A stretch of 64,000 bases of DNA, taken from Marivirga harenae. Its GTDB lineage: Bacteria; Bacteroidota; Bacteroidia; Cytophagales; Cyclobacteriaceae. The position numbers were made by a program, and so were the translations under genes. How positions within the stretch are numbered: the stretch's first letter is position 1; each line of letters opens with the position of its first letter. Shown here piece after piece: positions 1-8,717 of the stretch. The notes under the pieces are model-generated. The model was not told the origin of the DNA, did no database searches, and saw only the letters and a program-made list of their open reading frames with translations. The DNA is taken from contig NZ_CP130565.1 of assembly GCF_030534335.1 (NCBI RefSeq), forward strand, positions 3,679,501 through 3,743,500, read 5' to 3'.

Positions 1-8
1 ACAAAGTT

Positions 9-866
9 ATGACAAATTTAAGAAAAGGTGTCATGTATGTACTAACATTCATGGCCGCAACAGTATTCATGAGTTCATGCCAGCAAGATGAAGAAATGGC
101 AACTCAAATTGACGAAAGTATTGTGTCAGAAGAAGTGAAAGATCAGTTAAAAGATCTTGGTTTCGATCCGAGCGATGCTTATCGTGAAAAGTTCAACAAC
201 CCTCTTACAGGAGATCAAGGATTCCATTATGTAGTAGAAGGTGACATTTTAATTGAAGAAAAACAATTAAAGGAAATGTCTGAGAGCGAATTATTCCACA
301 CGGGTAAATTTGCTGAACAGTATCGCACATCTAATCTTGTGAGCCAAAATAGCACAATAGACGTGATTGGTTATACTGGCAACAACGCTAATGGATTAGA
401 TTCGAAGATGCGAACTGCTCTTCAATGGGCTGTAGATAATTACAATGCATTGAACACTGGTTTAACATTCACATTAACCTATGGTACTAATTACAACTCA
501 TATGACATGGTAGTTTACCGAGTTAGTGGCGGAGGCGGTGGAAGTGCCGGATTCCCAAGCGGAGGAGCTCCTAATAAGTTTATCAGAATTAATTCAGGTA
601 CAAGTCAATATGACACAAATGTAGTGGAGCATGTAATTGGCCACGAGATGGGTCATTCAATAGGATTACGTCATACCGACTGGTTTAACCGTTCTTATTC
701 TTGTGGATCTGGAGGAAGTGAAGGTACTGCAGGTGTTGGAGCAATCCATATTCCTGGCACTCCTACTGATATTGATCCTAATTCATTAATGCTTGCTTGC
801 TTCAGCGCAAATGAGGATGGTGAATTTGGTTACTACGATAGAGTGGCTTTAGAATACCTATACTAA
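9..866 (+). CDS. secreted M57-type (HEIGH) zinc metallopeptidase, lipoprotein
   Basis: This is a 285-residue exported protein. Its N-terminus is a lipoprotein signal ending in MSSC with Cys24, so it is probably anchored in the envelope or on the surface. A probable propeptide follows (about residues 30-115), then a catalytic domain carrying HEMGHSIGLRH at residues 212-222. This is the extended HExxHxxGxxH zinc motif of metzincin-like families; the preceding HVIG and the short domain match the dual-action HEIGH (M57) peptidases common in Bacteroidota. A Gly-rich stretch near residue 175 and several Cys in the last third may form disulfides. The start lies at the window edge, so its promoter is out of view. 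A hairpin terminator follows the stop. The substrate cannot be told from sequence. Confidence 0.85.
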   Translation: MTNLRKGVMYVLTFMAATVFMSSCQQDEEMATQIDESIVSEEVKDQLKDLGFDPSDAYREKFNNPLTGDQGFHYVVEGDILIEEKQLKEMSESELFHTGKFAEQYRTSNLVSQNSTIDVIGYTGNNANGLDSKMRTALQWAVDNYNALNTGLTFTLTYGTNYNSYDMVVYRVSGGGGGSAGFPSGGAPNKFIRINSGTSQYDTNVVEHVIGHEMGHSIGLRHTDWFNRSYSCGSGGSEGTAGVGAIHIPGTPTDIDPNSLMLACFSANEDGEFGYYDRVALEYLY

Positions 867-894
867 TACAATTTGGAGTTAACAGTAACAATTG

Positions 895-922
895 AAAAGG
901 TCAGCAAATGCTGACCTTTTTT
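895..922. terminator. hairpin terminator between convergent genes
   Basis: The stem AAAGGTCAGC/GCTGACCTTT closes an AAAT loop and is followed by a T-run on the plus strand. It lies between the convergent M57 peptidase and SDR genes, so it may also serve the minus strand, where the T-run is four bases. Confidence 0.85.
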
Positions 923-942
923 AGTTCCTAAACAAGTGAAAA

Positions 943-1662
943 CTACTTCTGCGGTGGTCTACTTGGTCTCACCTCTATCTTACTTGGCAATGTTCTTGGG
1001 TTCATTTCTAACAAATCAACAACCATCTGCCCAATATCTTCCTTTTGAATTTTCCAGAAATCTTTTTCGTTCGGCTCGTGATCATTGAAATAAGTAGCCA
1101 CAGACCCTGGCATTATAGTTGAAACGTTAATACCCTCTTGTCTCAGATCTAACATCACTGATTGCGTAAAACCAGTCAGACCAAACTTACTGGCATTGTA
1201 AGCTGAACCACCAGGAAAGAAATTAGTGCCTGCTAAACTAGATATTGTGAAGAAATAACCTCCATTTTTCTTTAATGCTTCAACACTAGATTTAATTGTA
1301 TAGAAGACGCCAGTTAAATTAGTATCTATGACTTCATTCCATTTATCAATTTCCATTTCATCAATAGGAGCGAAATGTCCTAAACCTGCATTCGCAATCA
1401 CGATATCTAATTTTCCCCATTTATCCAATACGGCATTCACACATGTTTGCTGATTTTCAAATGATCTCACATCAGCTTGAAGTCCTAAAACCTCAGCTTT
1501 CGCATTTTTTGCTAAAGACTCTGCAGCTTTATCCGCTGACTCCTGACTCCTACTTGTAATAGCTACATTTATACCTTTTGCCAATAATGCTTCTGCAATA
1601 CCATATCCAATACCTTTACTTCCTCCTGTTATAAGTGCTGTTTTATTTTCTAAGTTTTGCAT
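943..1662 (-). CDS. short-chain dehydrogenase/reductase (SDR)
   Basis: This is a classical SDR of 239 residues. It has the Rossmann nucleotide motif TGGSKGIG near the N-terminus, the NAG motif (IANAGLG), the catalytic Ser in ISSLAG and the YNASK active-site motif, so it should be an active NAD(P)H-dependent oxidoreductase. The substrate is unknown. I prefer the ATG at 1662 over the TTG at 1689, because the Rossmann strand begins only a few residues after the ATG and the extra nine residues look non-native. It lies downstream of the response-regulator gene on the same strand with a 68-base gap and may be co-transcribed with it. Confidence 0.85.
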   Translation of the reverse strand: MQNLENKTALITGGSKGIGYGIAEALLAKGINVAITSRSQESADKAAESLAKNAKAEVLGLQADVRSFENQQTCVNAVLDKWGKLDIVIANAGLGHFAPIDEMEIDKWNEVIDTNLTGVFYTIKSSVEALKKNGGYFFTISSLAGTNFFPGGSAYNASKFGLTGFTQSVMLDLRQEGINVSTIMPGSVATYFNDHEPNEKDFWKIQKEDIGQMVVDLLEMNPRTLPSKIEVRPSRPPQK

Positions 1663-1730
1663 AATATAAGTTTGTTTACCTTCAATCAACTGATAAAAAA
1701 ATGATTGGTTACAAAATGACTAGATGAAAC

Positions 1731-2435
1731 TTAGATTTTTTGCTTGAATAAATAGCCCACTCCCTTGATGGTCTTGATATAACCTTCTCCGAGCAATTGT
1801 CTAATTTTCAAGATATGAATATCAACAGAACGCAAAGTAACCTTAGCGGAATTACCCCAAATAGCTTGCATAAGCTGCTCTCGAGAAAATACTTGGTTTG
1901 GAAATCGTGCTAAAAATAAAAGTATTTCATAAGATTTAGATTGAATCTGTAACAAATCTTTGGCGGGAAGTTTAAATAACAATCGCTTTTTAACATCAAA
2001 ATACAGATCTCTTATTTCATATTCTTCAATCGGTTTTAAATTGAAAACGGAGTCTTCTGTGTCAAAGAATTTGGACAACCTCTTTTTAAAAGCATTTTTC
2101 CGTAGTGGCTTTCTTAAGAAAAAATCAATCCCTGTTTCATAACTTAGGATTTCGTATTTCTCGTCACTATTGGAAGTAAGGGCTATTATTTTAGTATCCA
2201 GCTCGTTAATTGCAACTTCATTTTTCAGGTAAGTAAATAAGCTAATCCCATCATAATTCTGATTACCAATTTCTGAAATGATTAATTGAGGATGGTGTTT
2301 ATTGATTAGTTGGATTGCATGTTGAGTATCTAAGGCGAGAGCTACATTGAAATTTTCTGATTCCAGAATGGTCACCAAATCCCTTAATGTACTCTTGTCA
2401 TCGTCCGCTATTACCGCAGTTCTGCTTTGTTGCAT
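1731..2435 (-). CDS. OmpR/PhoB-type response regulator with atypical receiver
   Basis: This 234-residue protein has an N-terminal receiver domain (about 1-125) and a C-terminal winged-helix DNA-binding domain (about 140-234, ending in the usual GVGYLF hairpin). The receiver keeps the acidic pocket (D11-D13), the switch Thr87 and the conserved Lys109-Pro110. The residue aligned with the phospho-acceptor Asp, eight before the conserved Gly63, is Glu55. It should therefore not be phosphorylated in the usual way and may act constitutively or through another signal. No histidine kinase gene is adjacent, and the following gene is an SDR. The family assignment is firm, while its targets are unknown. 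Confidence 0.9.
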   Translation of the reverse strand: MQQSRTAVIADDDKSTLRDLVTILESENFNVALALDTQHAIQLINKHHPQLIISEIGNQNYDGISLFTYLKNEVAINELDTKIIALTSNSDEKYEILSYETGIDFFLRKPLRKNAFKKRLSKFFDTEDSVFNLKPIEEYEIRDLYFDVKKRLLFKLPAKDLLQIQSKSYEILLFLARFPNQVFSREQLMQAIWGNSAKVTLRSVDIHILKIRQLLGEGYIKTIKGVGYLFKQKI

Positions 2436-2607
2436 TTCTTAGATACTCCTTAAATTTATTACTCTAAGAAAGCACAAAATCGGAATGAATATATCCTCAA
2501 AAACTGAAGTTAAAGTGAAAATAACCTGAAGGTAAACTAGACTTAATATTAGATATGAAAATCAAGTGAATTATTAATATTGAGGTAAAGCAAGAAATCC
2601 TTCCCTG

Positions 2608-3210
2608 TTAATTGCCCCTAAACTTCTCCATTGTAGCCACCCCTTCCCCACTGATTCCTTCTGCTTTGAAAACTTTAAAAATGGTCAAAAATATGATTTT
2701 CAAATCCAGCAGAAAGGATTGATTATGAACATACCAAACATCATATTCGAATTTCTTTTGCCAGCTAATGGTATTTCTGCCGTTTATTTGCGCCCAACCT
2801 GTGATGCCTGGCGTTACCAAATGCCGTTGCCTTTGCTGCTGACTGTAAAGAGGTAAATACTCCACCAACAATGGTCGCGGCCCAATAAAAGACATATCCC
2901 CTTTTATAATATTGAATAACTGCGGGATTTCATCCATGCTCGTTTTTCTTACTAGTTTACCAATCCAAGTAAGTCTTTCTGAATCAGGTAATAGTTCCCC
3001 TTTTTCATTTTTATCATCTCTCATGGTTTTAAACTTAATCAACAAGAATACTTCCTCGTTTAAACCAGGTCTTTTCTGTGTAAAAAAGATTTTTCCGTTT
3101 TGAAATATTGCTAATAGTAAAGCAACCACGAGAAATATTGGACTTGCAACTAAAAAAGCAATTAAGGCAGTCAACTTGTCAAAAAAAGGTTTAATAAATT
3201 TTTTGTACAT
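2608..3210 (-). CDS. membrane sugar-1-phosphate transferase (PglC/WcaJ-C type)
   Basis: This is a 200-residue bacterial sugar transferase, a size typical of the small monotopic phosphoglycosyl transferases. It has one hydrophobic re-entrant segment (about residues 15-37), the basic KRPGLN region, KFKTMRD, the [21 protein letters not shown] block and the [12 protein letters not shown] block. Such enzymes load the first sugar phosphate onto undecaprenyl phosphate at the inner membrane to begin a glycan. No other glycan genes are next to it, and the nearest glycosyltransferase is at the far end of the window. It starts one base after the stop of the AstE-like gene, so the two are probably co-transcribed. 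Confidence 0.9.
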   Translation of the reverse strand: MYKKFIKPFFDKLTALIAFLVASPIFLVVALLLAIFQNGKIFFTQKRPGLNEEVFLLIKFKTMRDDKNEKGELLPDSERLTWIGKLVRKTSMDEIPQLFNIIKGDMSFIGPRPLLVEYLPLYSQQQRQRHLVTPGITGWAQINGRNTISWQKKFEYDVWYVHNQSFLLDLKIIFLTIFKVFKAEGISGEGVATMEKFRGN

Positions 3211-3211
3211 T

Positions 3212-4147
3212 CTACTTGATTACGCCCAAATGCATAATAGCATCTCCTTGATGCACAATGGGGTTATGATTGAGACCTATAACATAACCATTCACTGAAG
3301 AAGTAATTTTACTTTTAAAGCCGCCAAAGGGATCATTCACATGTCCTAATAACTGATTCTTTTTAATTACATCCCCACTTTTGACAGCAGAAAGAAATAC
3401 ACCTGATTTTTTGGCCCTCACCCAAGATGAGTTTTTTATAACTAAATTCTCATAACTGGCTTTTTCAGATTCTTCACACATTCCCAAGTGTTGCATCATC
3501 CTTTTTGTACCTTTAATACCTTCACGAATAGCAAATTCATCGAAGCGGGAAGATTCACCACCTTCATATACCAAAATATTCTTTCCGAACTTATTGGCCG
3601 TTTGTCGCAAAGAATTTGGCCGAAATTTAGAATCTAATGTAAATGGAGCATGAAAAGCCTCTGCTAACTGCACATTTTTTTCATCCTTCATCATACATCT
3701 TATTTGAGGGTAATTGGTTCTATCGGCTCCACCTGTATGAAAATCAATTCCATAATCAATCAATGGAATAATCTCATTTGTCAAAAAGTACGCCATCCTG
3801 GAAGCTAATGAACCATTTTTATTTCCTGGAAATGATCGATTAACATCCTTACCATCCGGAACATATCGAGAGAAATAAATGAAACCATATACATTGATAA
3901 TAGGGATGCAGATTACGGTTCCAATCTTAGGAATATGATCGTTTTTCTCGATCATTCTCCTTACAATTTCAGAACCATTGATTTCATCACCATGTAAACC
4001 TCCCATCAATAGTAATACAGGCCCCGGTTCAACAGCCCTAGCCACTGTAATTGATACGTCTATAGTAGTATGCGAAGGGAGTCTGGCAATATTCACATCT
4101 ACCACTTTTTCCTCTCCTGGCTCAATTTCAATTCCGTGTAAAATCAT
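3212..4147 (-). CDS. succinylglutamate desuccinylase/aspartoacylase (AstE/AspA) family protein
   Basis: This 311-residue M14-like zinc deacylase has the zinc-ligand motif [12 protein letters not shown] near residue 50, an Arg/Asn substrate region (DVNRSFPG) and IDFHTGG with the third ligand. The last 90 residues form a biotinyl/lipoyl-like beta domain, as in many AstE-AspA relatives ([18 protein letters not shown]). It probably deacylates an N-acyl amino acid or a similar amide in the cytoplasm; the substrate is not known. Its start overlaps the stop of the PAP2 gene by four bases (ATGA), so translation is likely coupled. The run continues one base later into the sugar transferase. Confidence 0.82.
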   Translation of the reverse strand: MILHGIEIEPGEEKVVDVNIARLPSHTTIDVSITVARAVEPGPVLLLMGGLHGDEINGSEIVRRMIEKNDHIPKIGTVICIPIINVYGFIYFSRYVPDGKDVNRSFPGNKNGSLASRMAYFLTNEIIPLIDYGIDFHTGGADRTNYPQIRCMMKDEKNVQLAEAFHAPFTLDSKFRPNSLRQTANKFGKNILVYEGGESSRFDEFAIREGIKGTKRMMQHLGMCEESEKASYENLVIKNSSWVRAKKSGVFLSAVKSGDVIKKNQLLGHVNDPFGGFKSKITSSVNGYVIGLNHNPIVHQGDAIMHLGVIK

Positions 4148-4806
4148 CTATTAAAAATTAATCCTTTATGCATGGCACTTACATTATACAGTAACTTTTG
4201 ATTTTTGAAGGAGAAAAACCACCATATAAAACCAGAAACCAATAAGCCAATGGTAGCACCCACAATTGTATCGACCATAAAATGTTGAAACAAATAAACC
4301 CGAGAAATAGCAACTAAAATGGCTAGTAACATATAAATCACCTGCAGAAGCTTATTTTTTGTAAGTAATATTAAAATCGTTGCCAAGGCAAATGCCGAAG
4401 CAGAATGCCCACTTGGCATACTGTAAAAGTTGCTCAGTTCTACGCCTTCTACCAAATTAAATGAGGACAAAGATTCCTCAAAATGCAACGCAGGCCGATT
4501 AACATTGAATACTACAATTTTTAGAAATTGAACAATTGCAAAATGTACTAGACCAGTTAAAGTCAATAAAATAGCAAAGTAAATTCTATACATTAATAAA
4601 ATAATGCCTGTGATAATAAATATATGTGCTTCACCCAGATAAGTGATATAAGTAAAAAAGGCATTTCCAAAAGGATTATGTCTTTTATTTAGCCACAATA
4701 AGAAGGTACCCTTATCTAGAAATAGCACTAAGGCCAAGGCTGTTAAGAAATAAAGCACGTACATCAAAAATGCAGGGCTTTGTAATTTATCTTTTAAGCT
4801 TTCCAT
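4144..4806 (-). CDS. PAP2-superfamily membrane phosphatase
   Basis: This 220-residue polytopic protein carries the three PAP2 phosphatase motifs: a K-x6-RP motif (KIVVFNVNRP), PSGHSASAFA, and SR-x5-H-x3-D (SRVYLFQHFMVD). About six hydrophobic segments are visible. Such enzymes remove phosphate from lipid phosphates such as undecaprenyl pyrophosphate, phosphatidylglycerol phosphate or lipid A. Its 5' end overlaps trmB by 13 bases and its 3' end overlaps the AstE-like gene by four. A role in recycling the lipid carrier used by the nearby sugar transferase is possible but is inference. Confidence 0.88.
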   Translation of the reverse strand: MESLKDKLQSPAFLMYVLYFLTALALVLFLDKGTFLLWLNKRHNPFGNAFFTYITYLGEAHIFIITGIILLMYRIYFAILLTLTGLVHFAIVQFLKIVVFNVNRPALHFEESLSSFNLVEGVELSNFYSMPSGHSASAFALATILILLTKNKLLQVIYMLLAILVAISRVYLFQHFMVDTIVGATIGLLVSGFIWWFFSFKNQKLLYNVSAMHKGLIFNR

Positions 4807-5459
4807 TCAAATCTTAAGTATTTTATAGTCTCTCCCACCTTAGAAAATTTTCTTTCATAACGAGTTGAAATCCCATAATGCTCTCCTAAATATACAGAAT
4901 TATGCAAATCATCTGTATAATGCAAATCTTTTATGTCTTCCCTAGCTGGCAAAACTTCATTGAGTGTCCAGTTAAATAAGTCTGTATTATCGGTTTTGAA
5001 ATATATCCTCCCTTTTCCTCCTTGAATTCTCTTATATATTTCCAAGAAACGATGAAAAGTCAATCTTCTCTTTTCATCTCTATCTCTTGGTCTAGGGTCA
5101 GGGTGAATAATCCAAATATCTTTCACTTCCCCCTCTGCAAACATTTGCTCAAGGTCTAAAATAAAATGACGAGCAAAGGCGACATTTTCTAAGCCCTCTT
5201 CTAACGCTTTTGTGCTTCCCTGCCATAAGCGTTCTCCTTTAATATCAATACCTACAAAATTTTCATCCGGAAATTCTTTTGCCAAGCCTACAGAATATTC
5301 CCCTCTGCCACATGCCAACTCCAAATTTATAGGATTGGAATTCCTAAATATGTATGTTCCCCAGTTTGACCTAATGTTTGGAAATCGGTCATCATCATAT
5401 TCAATCACATTATGACGATTTTGTAAATCTTCAAACCTTTTTAACTTTTGTCTACTCAT
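4794..5459 (-). CDS. trmB: tRNA (guanine-N7-)-methyltransferase
   Basis: This is a 221-residue class I SAM methyltransferase that makes m7G46 in tRNA. The SAM-binding loop is ELACGRGEYSVGLA, followed by VGIDIKG. The family signature appears as IHPDPRPRDRDEKRRL, close to the usual FPDPWPKKRHxKRR. The C-terminal TRYERKF element and overall length fit TrmB. It follows folC by two bases and overlaps the PAP2 gene, inside a long minus-strand run. Confidence 0.93.
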   Translation of the reverse strand: MSRQKLKRFEDLQNRHNVIEYDDDRFPNIRSNWGTYIFRNSNPINLELACGRGEYSVGLAKEFPDENFVGIDIKGERLWQGSTKALEEGLENVAFARHFILDLEQMFAEGEVKDIWIIHPDPRPRDRDEKRRLTFHRFLEIYKRIQGGKGRIYFKTDNTDLFNWTLNEVLPAREDIKDLHYTDDLHNSVYLGEHYGISTRYERKFSKVGETIKYLRFEWKA

Positions 5460-5461
5460 TT

Positions 5462-6763
5462 TTACAGATTTGCAATTTCGGCTACCGCAAAGGTAGAACC
5501 TCCGACAAAAATTAAGTCCTTATCTGAAGCATTTTTTTGTGCTATTTTAATTGCTTGGTCTACAGTAGCGTAAGAATGTCCCATCAAACCAAAATCTTGA
5601 GCTATTTTTTTCAATTCCTTCGAATCCAGAGCGCGAGGGATATTAGCTTGGGTGAAATAGTAAATAGCATTTTTTGGAAGTAATTCTAATATTTCATCTA
5701 GCTTTTTATCATTTACAGTGGCGTAAACAAAGTGCAATTGCTCATACACTTCCTGCTGAAGCATCTTGGTAATGAATTCAAATGCTGTTATGTTGTGACC
5801 TGTATCAGCAATCATTGGAGTGCTAGAACCAGTATTTGATATCCTTTGCCACCTTCCTTTTATTCCCGAATTTTGAATTACATTTTTCAAACCCTTTTGA
5901 ATATCACTTGAAGAAATACCAAAGCCGCTTTTATTTAGAAATTCAATAGCTGTAAATACGCTTTTCAAATTTTGTATTTGATATGTAGCAGAAAGTCCAG
6001 ATTCGAACTCAATTTTTTCGTTGCTTTTAAGATTCTCAGCACTAAATTTCCAATCTGGCAAAGACTCCTCAAGGACTGAAACACTAAAAAATTCCTGGCT
6101 GTCCATAAAAGGAGCATTCTTGGAATCGGCCAACTCTTTAATAATCAACCTCAGTTCATTTTCCTTTACAGAAGTTATGACGGGAACACTATTTTTTATA
6201 ATCCCTGCTTTTTCTTTTGTAATTTCTTCTAAGGTATCTCCTAAAAATTGCTGGTGGTCTAAACCTATTTGTGTGATAATTGATAGTAAAGGTTCTATCA
6301 CATTTGTACAATCTAGTCTTCCGCCCATGCCAACTTCTATCACCGCAATATCTACTTCTTCCCTTGCAAAATAATCGAAGGCCATAGCTGTTGTAAGTTC
6401 AAAAAATGATGGTCTTAATTCAGCTATAACGGGCTTAAATTTTTCAACATACCTAATTACTTCCGCTTCAGAAATTGGAATCCCATTGATCCTCATTCTT
6501 TCCGTAAAACTTTTGAGATGAGGTGAAGTATAAAGAGCAGTTTTGTACCCTGCTTCCTGCAATACGGACGAAATGAATGAAGCAGTACTACCCTTTCCAT
6601 TTGTACCCGCAACATGAATGAACTTCCCTTTTTTCTGAGGATTTCCTATTGACTCTAATAAAGCCAAAGTATTATGTAAATCCTTTTTGTAAGCAGATCC
6701 TCCCACACGCTGAAACATGGGCAGTTGTTCAAATAAAAAAGCTTCCGCTTCTTGGTATGTCAT
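5462..6763 (-). CDS. folC: folylpolyglutamate synthase / dihydrofolate synthase
   Basis: This 433-residue Mur-ligase family enzyme adds glutamate to dihydropteroate and folates. It has the P-loop GTNGKGSTASFI near residue 54, the TSPHL omega-loop, an IEVGMGGRLDCTN metal/substrate block, LDHQQFLGDT, and the C-terminal ADTGHN ligase motif. Length and order match bacterial FolC. It lies between trmB and the TonB-like gene on the minus strand, with a 22-base gap to the latter, so it may be read from the upstream envelope operon. Confidence 0.93.
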   Translation of the reverse strand: MTYQEAEAFLFEQLPMFQRVGGSAYKKDLHNTLALLESIGNPQKKGKFIHVAGTNGKGSTASFISSVLQEAGYKTALYTSPHLKSFTERMRINGIPISEAEVIRYVEKFKPVIAELRPSFFELTTAMAFDYFAREEVDIAVIEVGMGGRLDCTNVIEPLLSIITQIGLDHQQFLGDTLEEITKEKAGIIKNSVPVITSVKENELRLIIKELADSKNAPFMDSQEFFSVSVLEESLPDWKFSAENLKSNEKIEFESGLSATYQIQNLKSVFTAIEFLNKSGFGISSSDIQKGLKNVIQNSGIKGRWQRISNTGSSTPMIADTGHNITAFEFITKMLQQEVYEQLHFVYATVNDKKLDEILELLPKNAIYYFTQANIPRALDSKELKKIAQDFGLMGHSYATVDQAIKIAQKNASDKDLIFVGGSTFAVAEIANL

Positions 6764-6785
6764 ATTATATAATCAATTCGAAGAT

Positions 6786-7634
6786 CTAATTAGAGCGAAT
6801 TAAAAACGTTATAGTTCCTTTTGATTGAGGTGCAGTTTTACCTCCTGATGTTCTACTAAAAGATAATTTAGCCACCTCATCCTGATATATTTTTAACACC
6901 TCCGCTGATACAGTAGTTTCAATAGCTCTTACTGAAATAACTTCACCATTATTATCCACTCGTATATCAAAAACGATCTTTCCACTTTGTTGCGATGGAT
7001 CATTTGGTCTAGGTGGAGAATCCCACTTCCATCCTGACATATCCAACTTACTACCGCTCCCACCTCCCTGCGGGCCCATCATCGCCTCGGCATCTACTTC
7101 TCCTTCCGGATTGCCCTGATCTCCATTTTTTTCATTTGTTTCGCCCTGAGATTTACTGTCTCCAGGGAAGAGTGCATTTGGATTAGCCTTAGGTTCTTCC
7201 TTCTTTACTTCCTTCTCTTCCTTTTTCGTTGTTTCTTTAGCTTTTTCTGTTGGCGTATCTTCTACTTTCACTGGAGCTTCTTGATCCGTAACAGCTTCCT
7301 CAACTACTTCTTCGACTGGTTCAGAAACCTCTTCAACAATATCTTCAGCCTCAGCTTCAGTAGTTTCTTCTACCTCGTCTTCAACAATCTGTTCAGTCTC
7401 CTCAGTTGGAGTTTCTTCAATTTCTTCAGTTTGTTGTGCTGAGACCGGCTCATTTCCTGAACCTTGATTATCAATTCCAATGTTTAGTTCAATTCCATAT
7501 TCTGGTAAAGGAGGATAGGGTTCTTTCCATGCAGTTACCCACAAGAATAGTAGGAGCAACAAAATATGAAGCCCAACAGAAACGGATATTCCAATTATCC
7601 GATTTTTCTTTTCCCTATGTGCATAATCACTCAT
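6786..7634 (-). CDS. TonB-like energy transducer
   Basis: This single-span inner-membrane protein (282 residues from the start chosen) has a TM near residues 15-36, a long Glu/Thr/Val/Pro-rich periplasmic linker (about 55-170) and a C-terminal beta domain (VFDIRVDNNGEVISV and following) like that of TonB. It should couple the ExbB/ExbD proton channel encoded just upstream to outer-membrane partners. I prefer the ATG at 7634 over the one at 7649: it overlaps the exbD stop by eight bases and begins just before the basic region and TM. The C-terminus lacks the clear YP motif of enteric TonB, so a TolA-like role is equally possible. Confidence 0.8.
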   Translation of the reverse strand: MSDYAHREKKNRIIGISVSVGLHILLLLLFLWVTAWKEPYPPLPEYGIELNIGIDNQGSGNEPVSAQQTEEIEETPTEETEQIVEDEVEETTEAEAEDIVEEVSEPVEEVVEEAVTDQEAPVKVEDTPTEKAKETTKKEEKEVKKEEPKANPNALFPGDSKSQGETNEKNGDQGNPEGEVDAEAMMGPQGGGSGSKLDMSGWKWDSPPRPNDPSQQSGKIVFDIRVDNNGEVISVRAIETTVSAEVLKIYQDEVAKLSFSRTSGGKTAPQSKGTITFLIRSN

Positions 7635-8022
7635 TTGGCTGTGCCGCAATAGAAACTTTTGCTTTTAATGAAGCCGCAATACCGGCTACTTTTACTAAAT
7701 GCTCTGTAGGAACACTTTTGTCAATGTGTAACACCACTACACCCTCATCTGCATTCCGCAACTCTCTTTTTATAGCTGTCTCTAAATCTGATACTGCTAC
7801 TCTCTTATCATTAACGAAGTAAAGCATATCTTTTGTTATGGTAACACTCACTTTTTGCATTACGATATTGGTAGATTTACTTGAAGGCAAATTAACGGGT
7901 AATCCAGAAGGTGTAATAAATGAAGAAGTCAACATAAAAAATATCAATAAGAGAAAAATGATATCTGTCATGGATGACATACTAAAGGCAGGATCAACAT
8001 TATGTCTAGATTTCATTGACAT
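7627..8022 (-). CDS. ExbD/TolR-family biopolymer transport protein
   Basis: This 131-residue protein has one N-terminal TM and a periplasmic domain. The TM carries the family's essential acidic residue as Asp20 in MTDIIFLLLIFFML. It pairs with the ExbB-like channel encoded immediately upstream (six-base gap) to form the proton-driven motor that energises the TonB-like protein encoded downstream. Length and layout match ExbD/TolR; which of the two systems it serves cannot be told from sequence. Confidence 0.9.
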   Translation of the reverse strand: MSMKSRHNVDPAFSMSSMTDIIFLLLIFFMLTSSFITPSGLPVNLPSSKSTNIVMQKVSVTITKDMLYFVNDKRVAVSDLETAIKRELRNADEGVVVLHIDKSVPTEHLVKVAGIAASLKAKVSIAAQPNE

Positions 8023-8028
8023 AGCGTT

Positions 8029-8706
8029 TTATTTAGGTTCTTGAAGTAAATCAATAAATTCAACGGATGTGTATTCCATTTTATGTATAACCTTTTGCAC
8101 CTGGGTTACCAAATAGTTATAACCAAGATAAGCAATGATCCCGACTGAAAGACCTACGGCCGTAGTGATCATAGCCTCATAGATTCCTTCAGAGAGCAAT
8201 TTTGGACTTACTGATCCCTCTTCTTGAGCTATTGCAATAAAAGCCTGTATCATTCCAGTAACCGTGCCTAAAAACCCAATCATAGGTGCAGCACCGGAAA
8301 TCGTGGCCAGCAAAGATAAATTCTTCTCTAGTCTGTAAATTTCAATCTTACCCACGTTCTCTATAGAAACTTCAATGTTTTTAAGGGGACTTCCTATTCT
8401 AGAAATACCTTTCTCCAACATTTTGGCAATTGGAGTCTCGTTCTGAGAACACATCATTTTGGCTTGATCTATTTTCCCATCAGAAACCAATGATTTCACT
8501 TGGTTTAGCAATCCTGTTGGGGTTTTAGATGATTTCTTAATAGTTAGTACCCGCTCTATAAAAATAGCAATTGCTGCAGCTGATAATAACAAAAGGGGAA
8601 TCATTACATATCCCCCTTTTAAAAGTAAGTCAAACAAATTAACGCTTTCTTCAGAAGCGTTAACCATTGCTGAATCAGCAACAGTAGTAACTTGTAATAG
8701 TGTCAT
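8029..8706 (-). CDS. MotA/TolQ/ExbB proton channel family protein
   Basis: This 225-residue inner-membrane protein has three predicted spans: one near residues 33-52, and two in the conserved MotA_ExbB domain (about 130-205) with LLATISGAAPMIGFLGTVTGMIQAF and the GIYEAMITTAVGLSVGI segment. Between the first two spans is the usual cytoplasmic loop. It forms the proton channel with the ExbD-like protein. It sits between the SPOR gene (11-base gap) and exbD in the envelope module. Confidence 0.92.
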   Translation of the reverse strand: MTLLQVTTVADSAMVNASEESVNLFDLLLKGGYVMIPLLLLSAAAIAIFIERVLTIKKSSKTPTGLLNQVKSLVSDGKIDQAKMMCSQNETPIAKMLEKGISRIGSPLKNIEVSIENVGKIEIYRLEKNLSLLATISGAAPMIGFLGTVTGMIQAFIAIAQEEGSVSPKLLSEGIYEAMITTAVGLSVGIIAYLGYNYLVTQVQKVIHKMEYTSVEFIDLLQEPK

Positions 8707-8717
8707 ATTTAATTATA

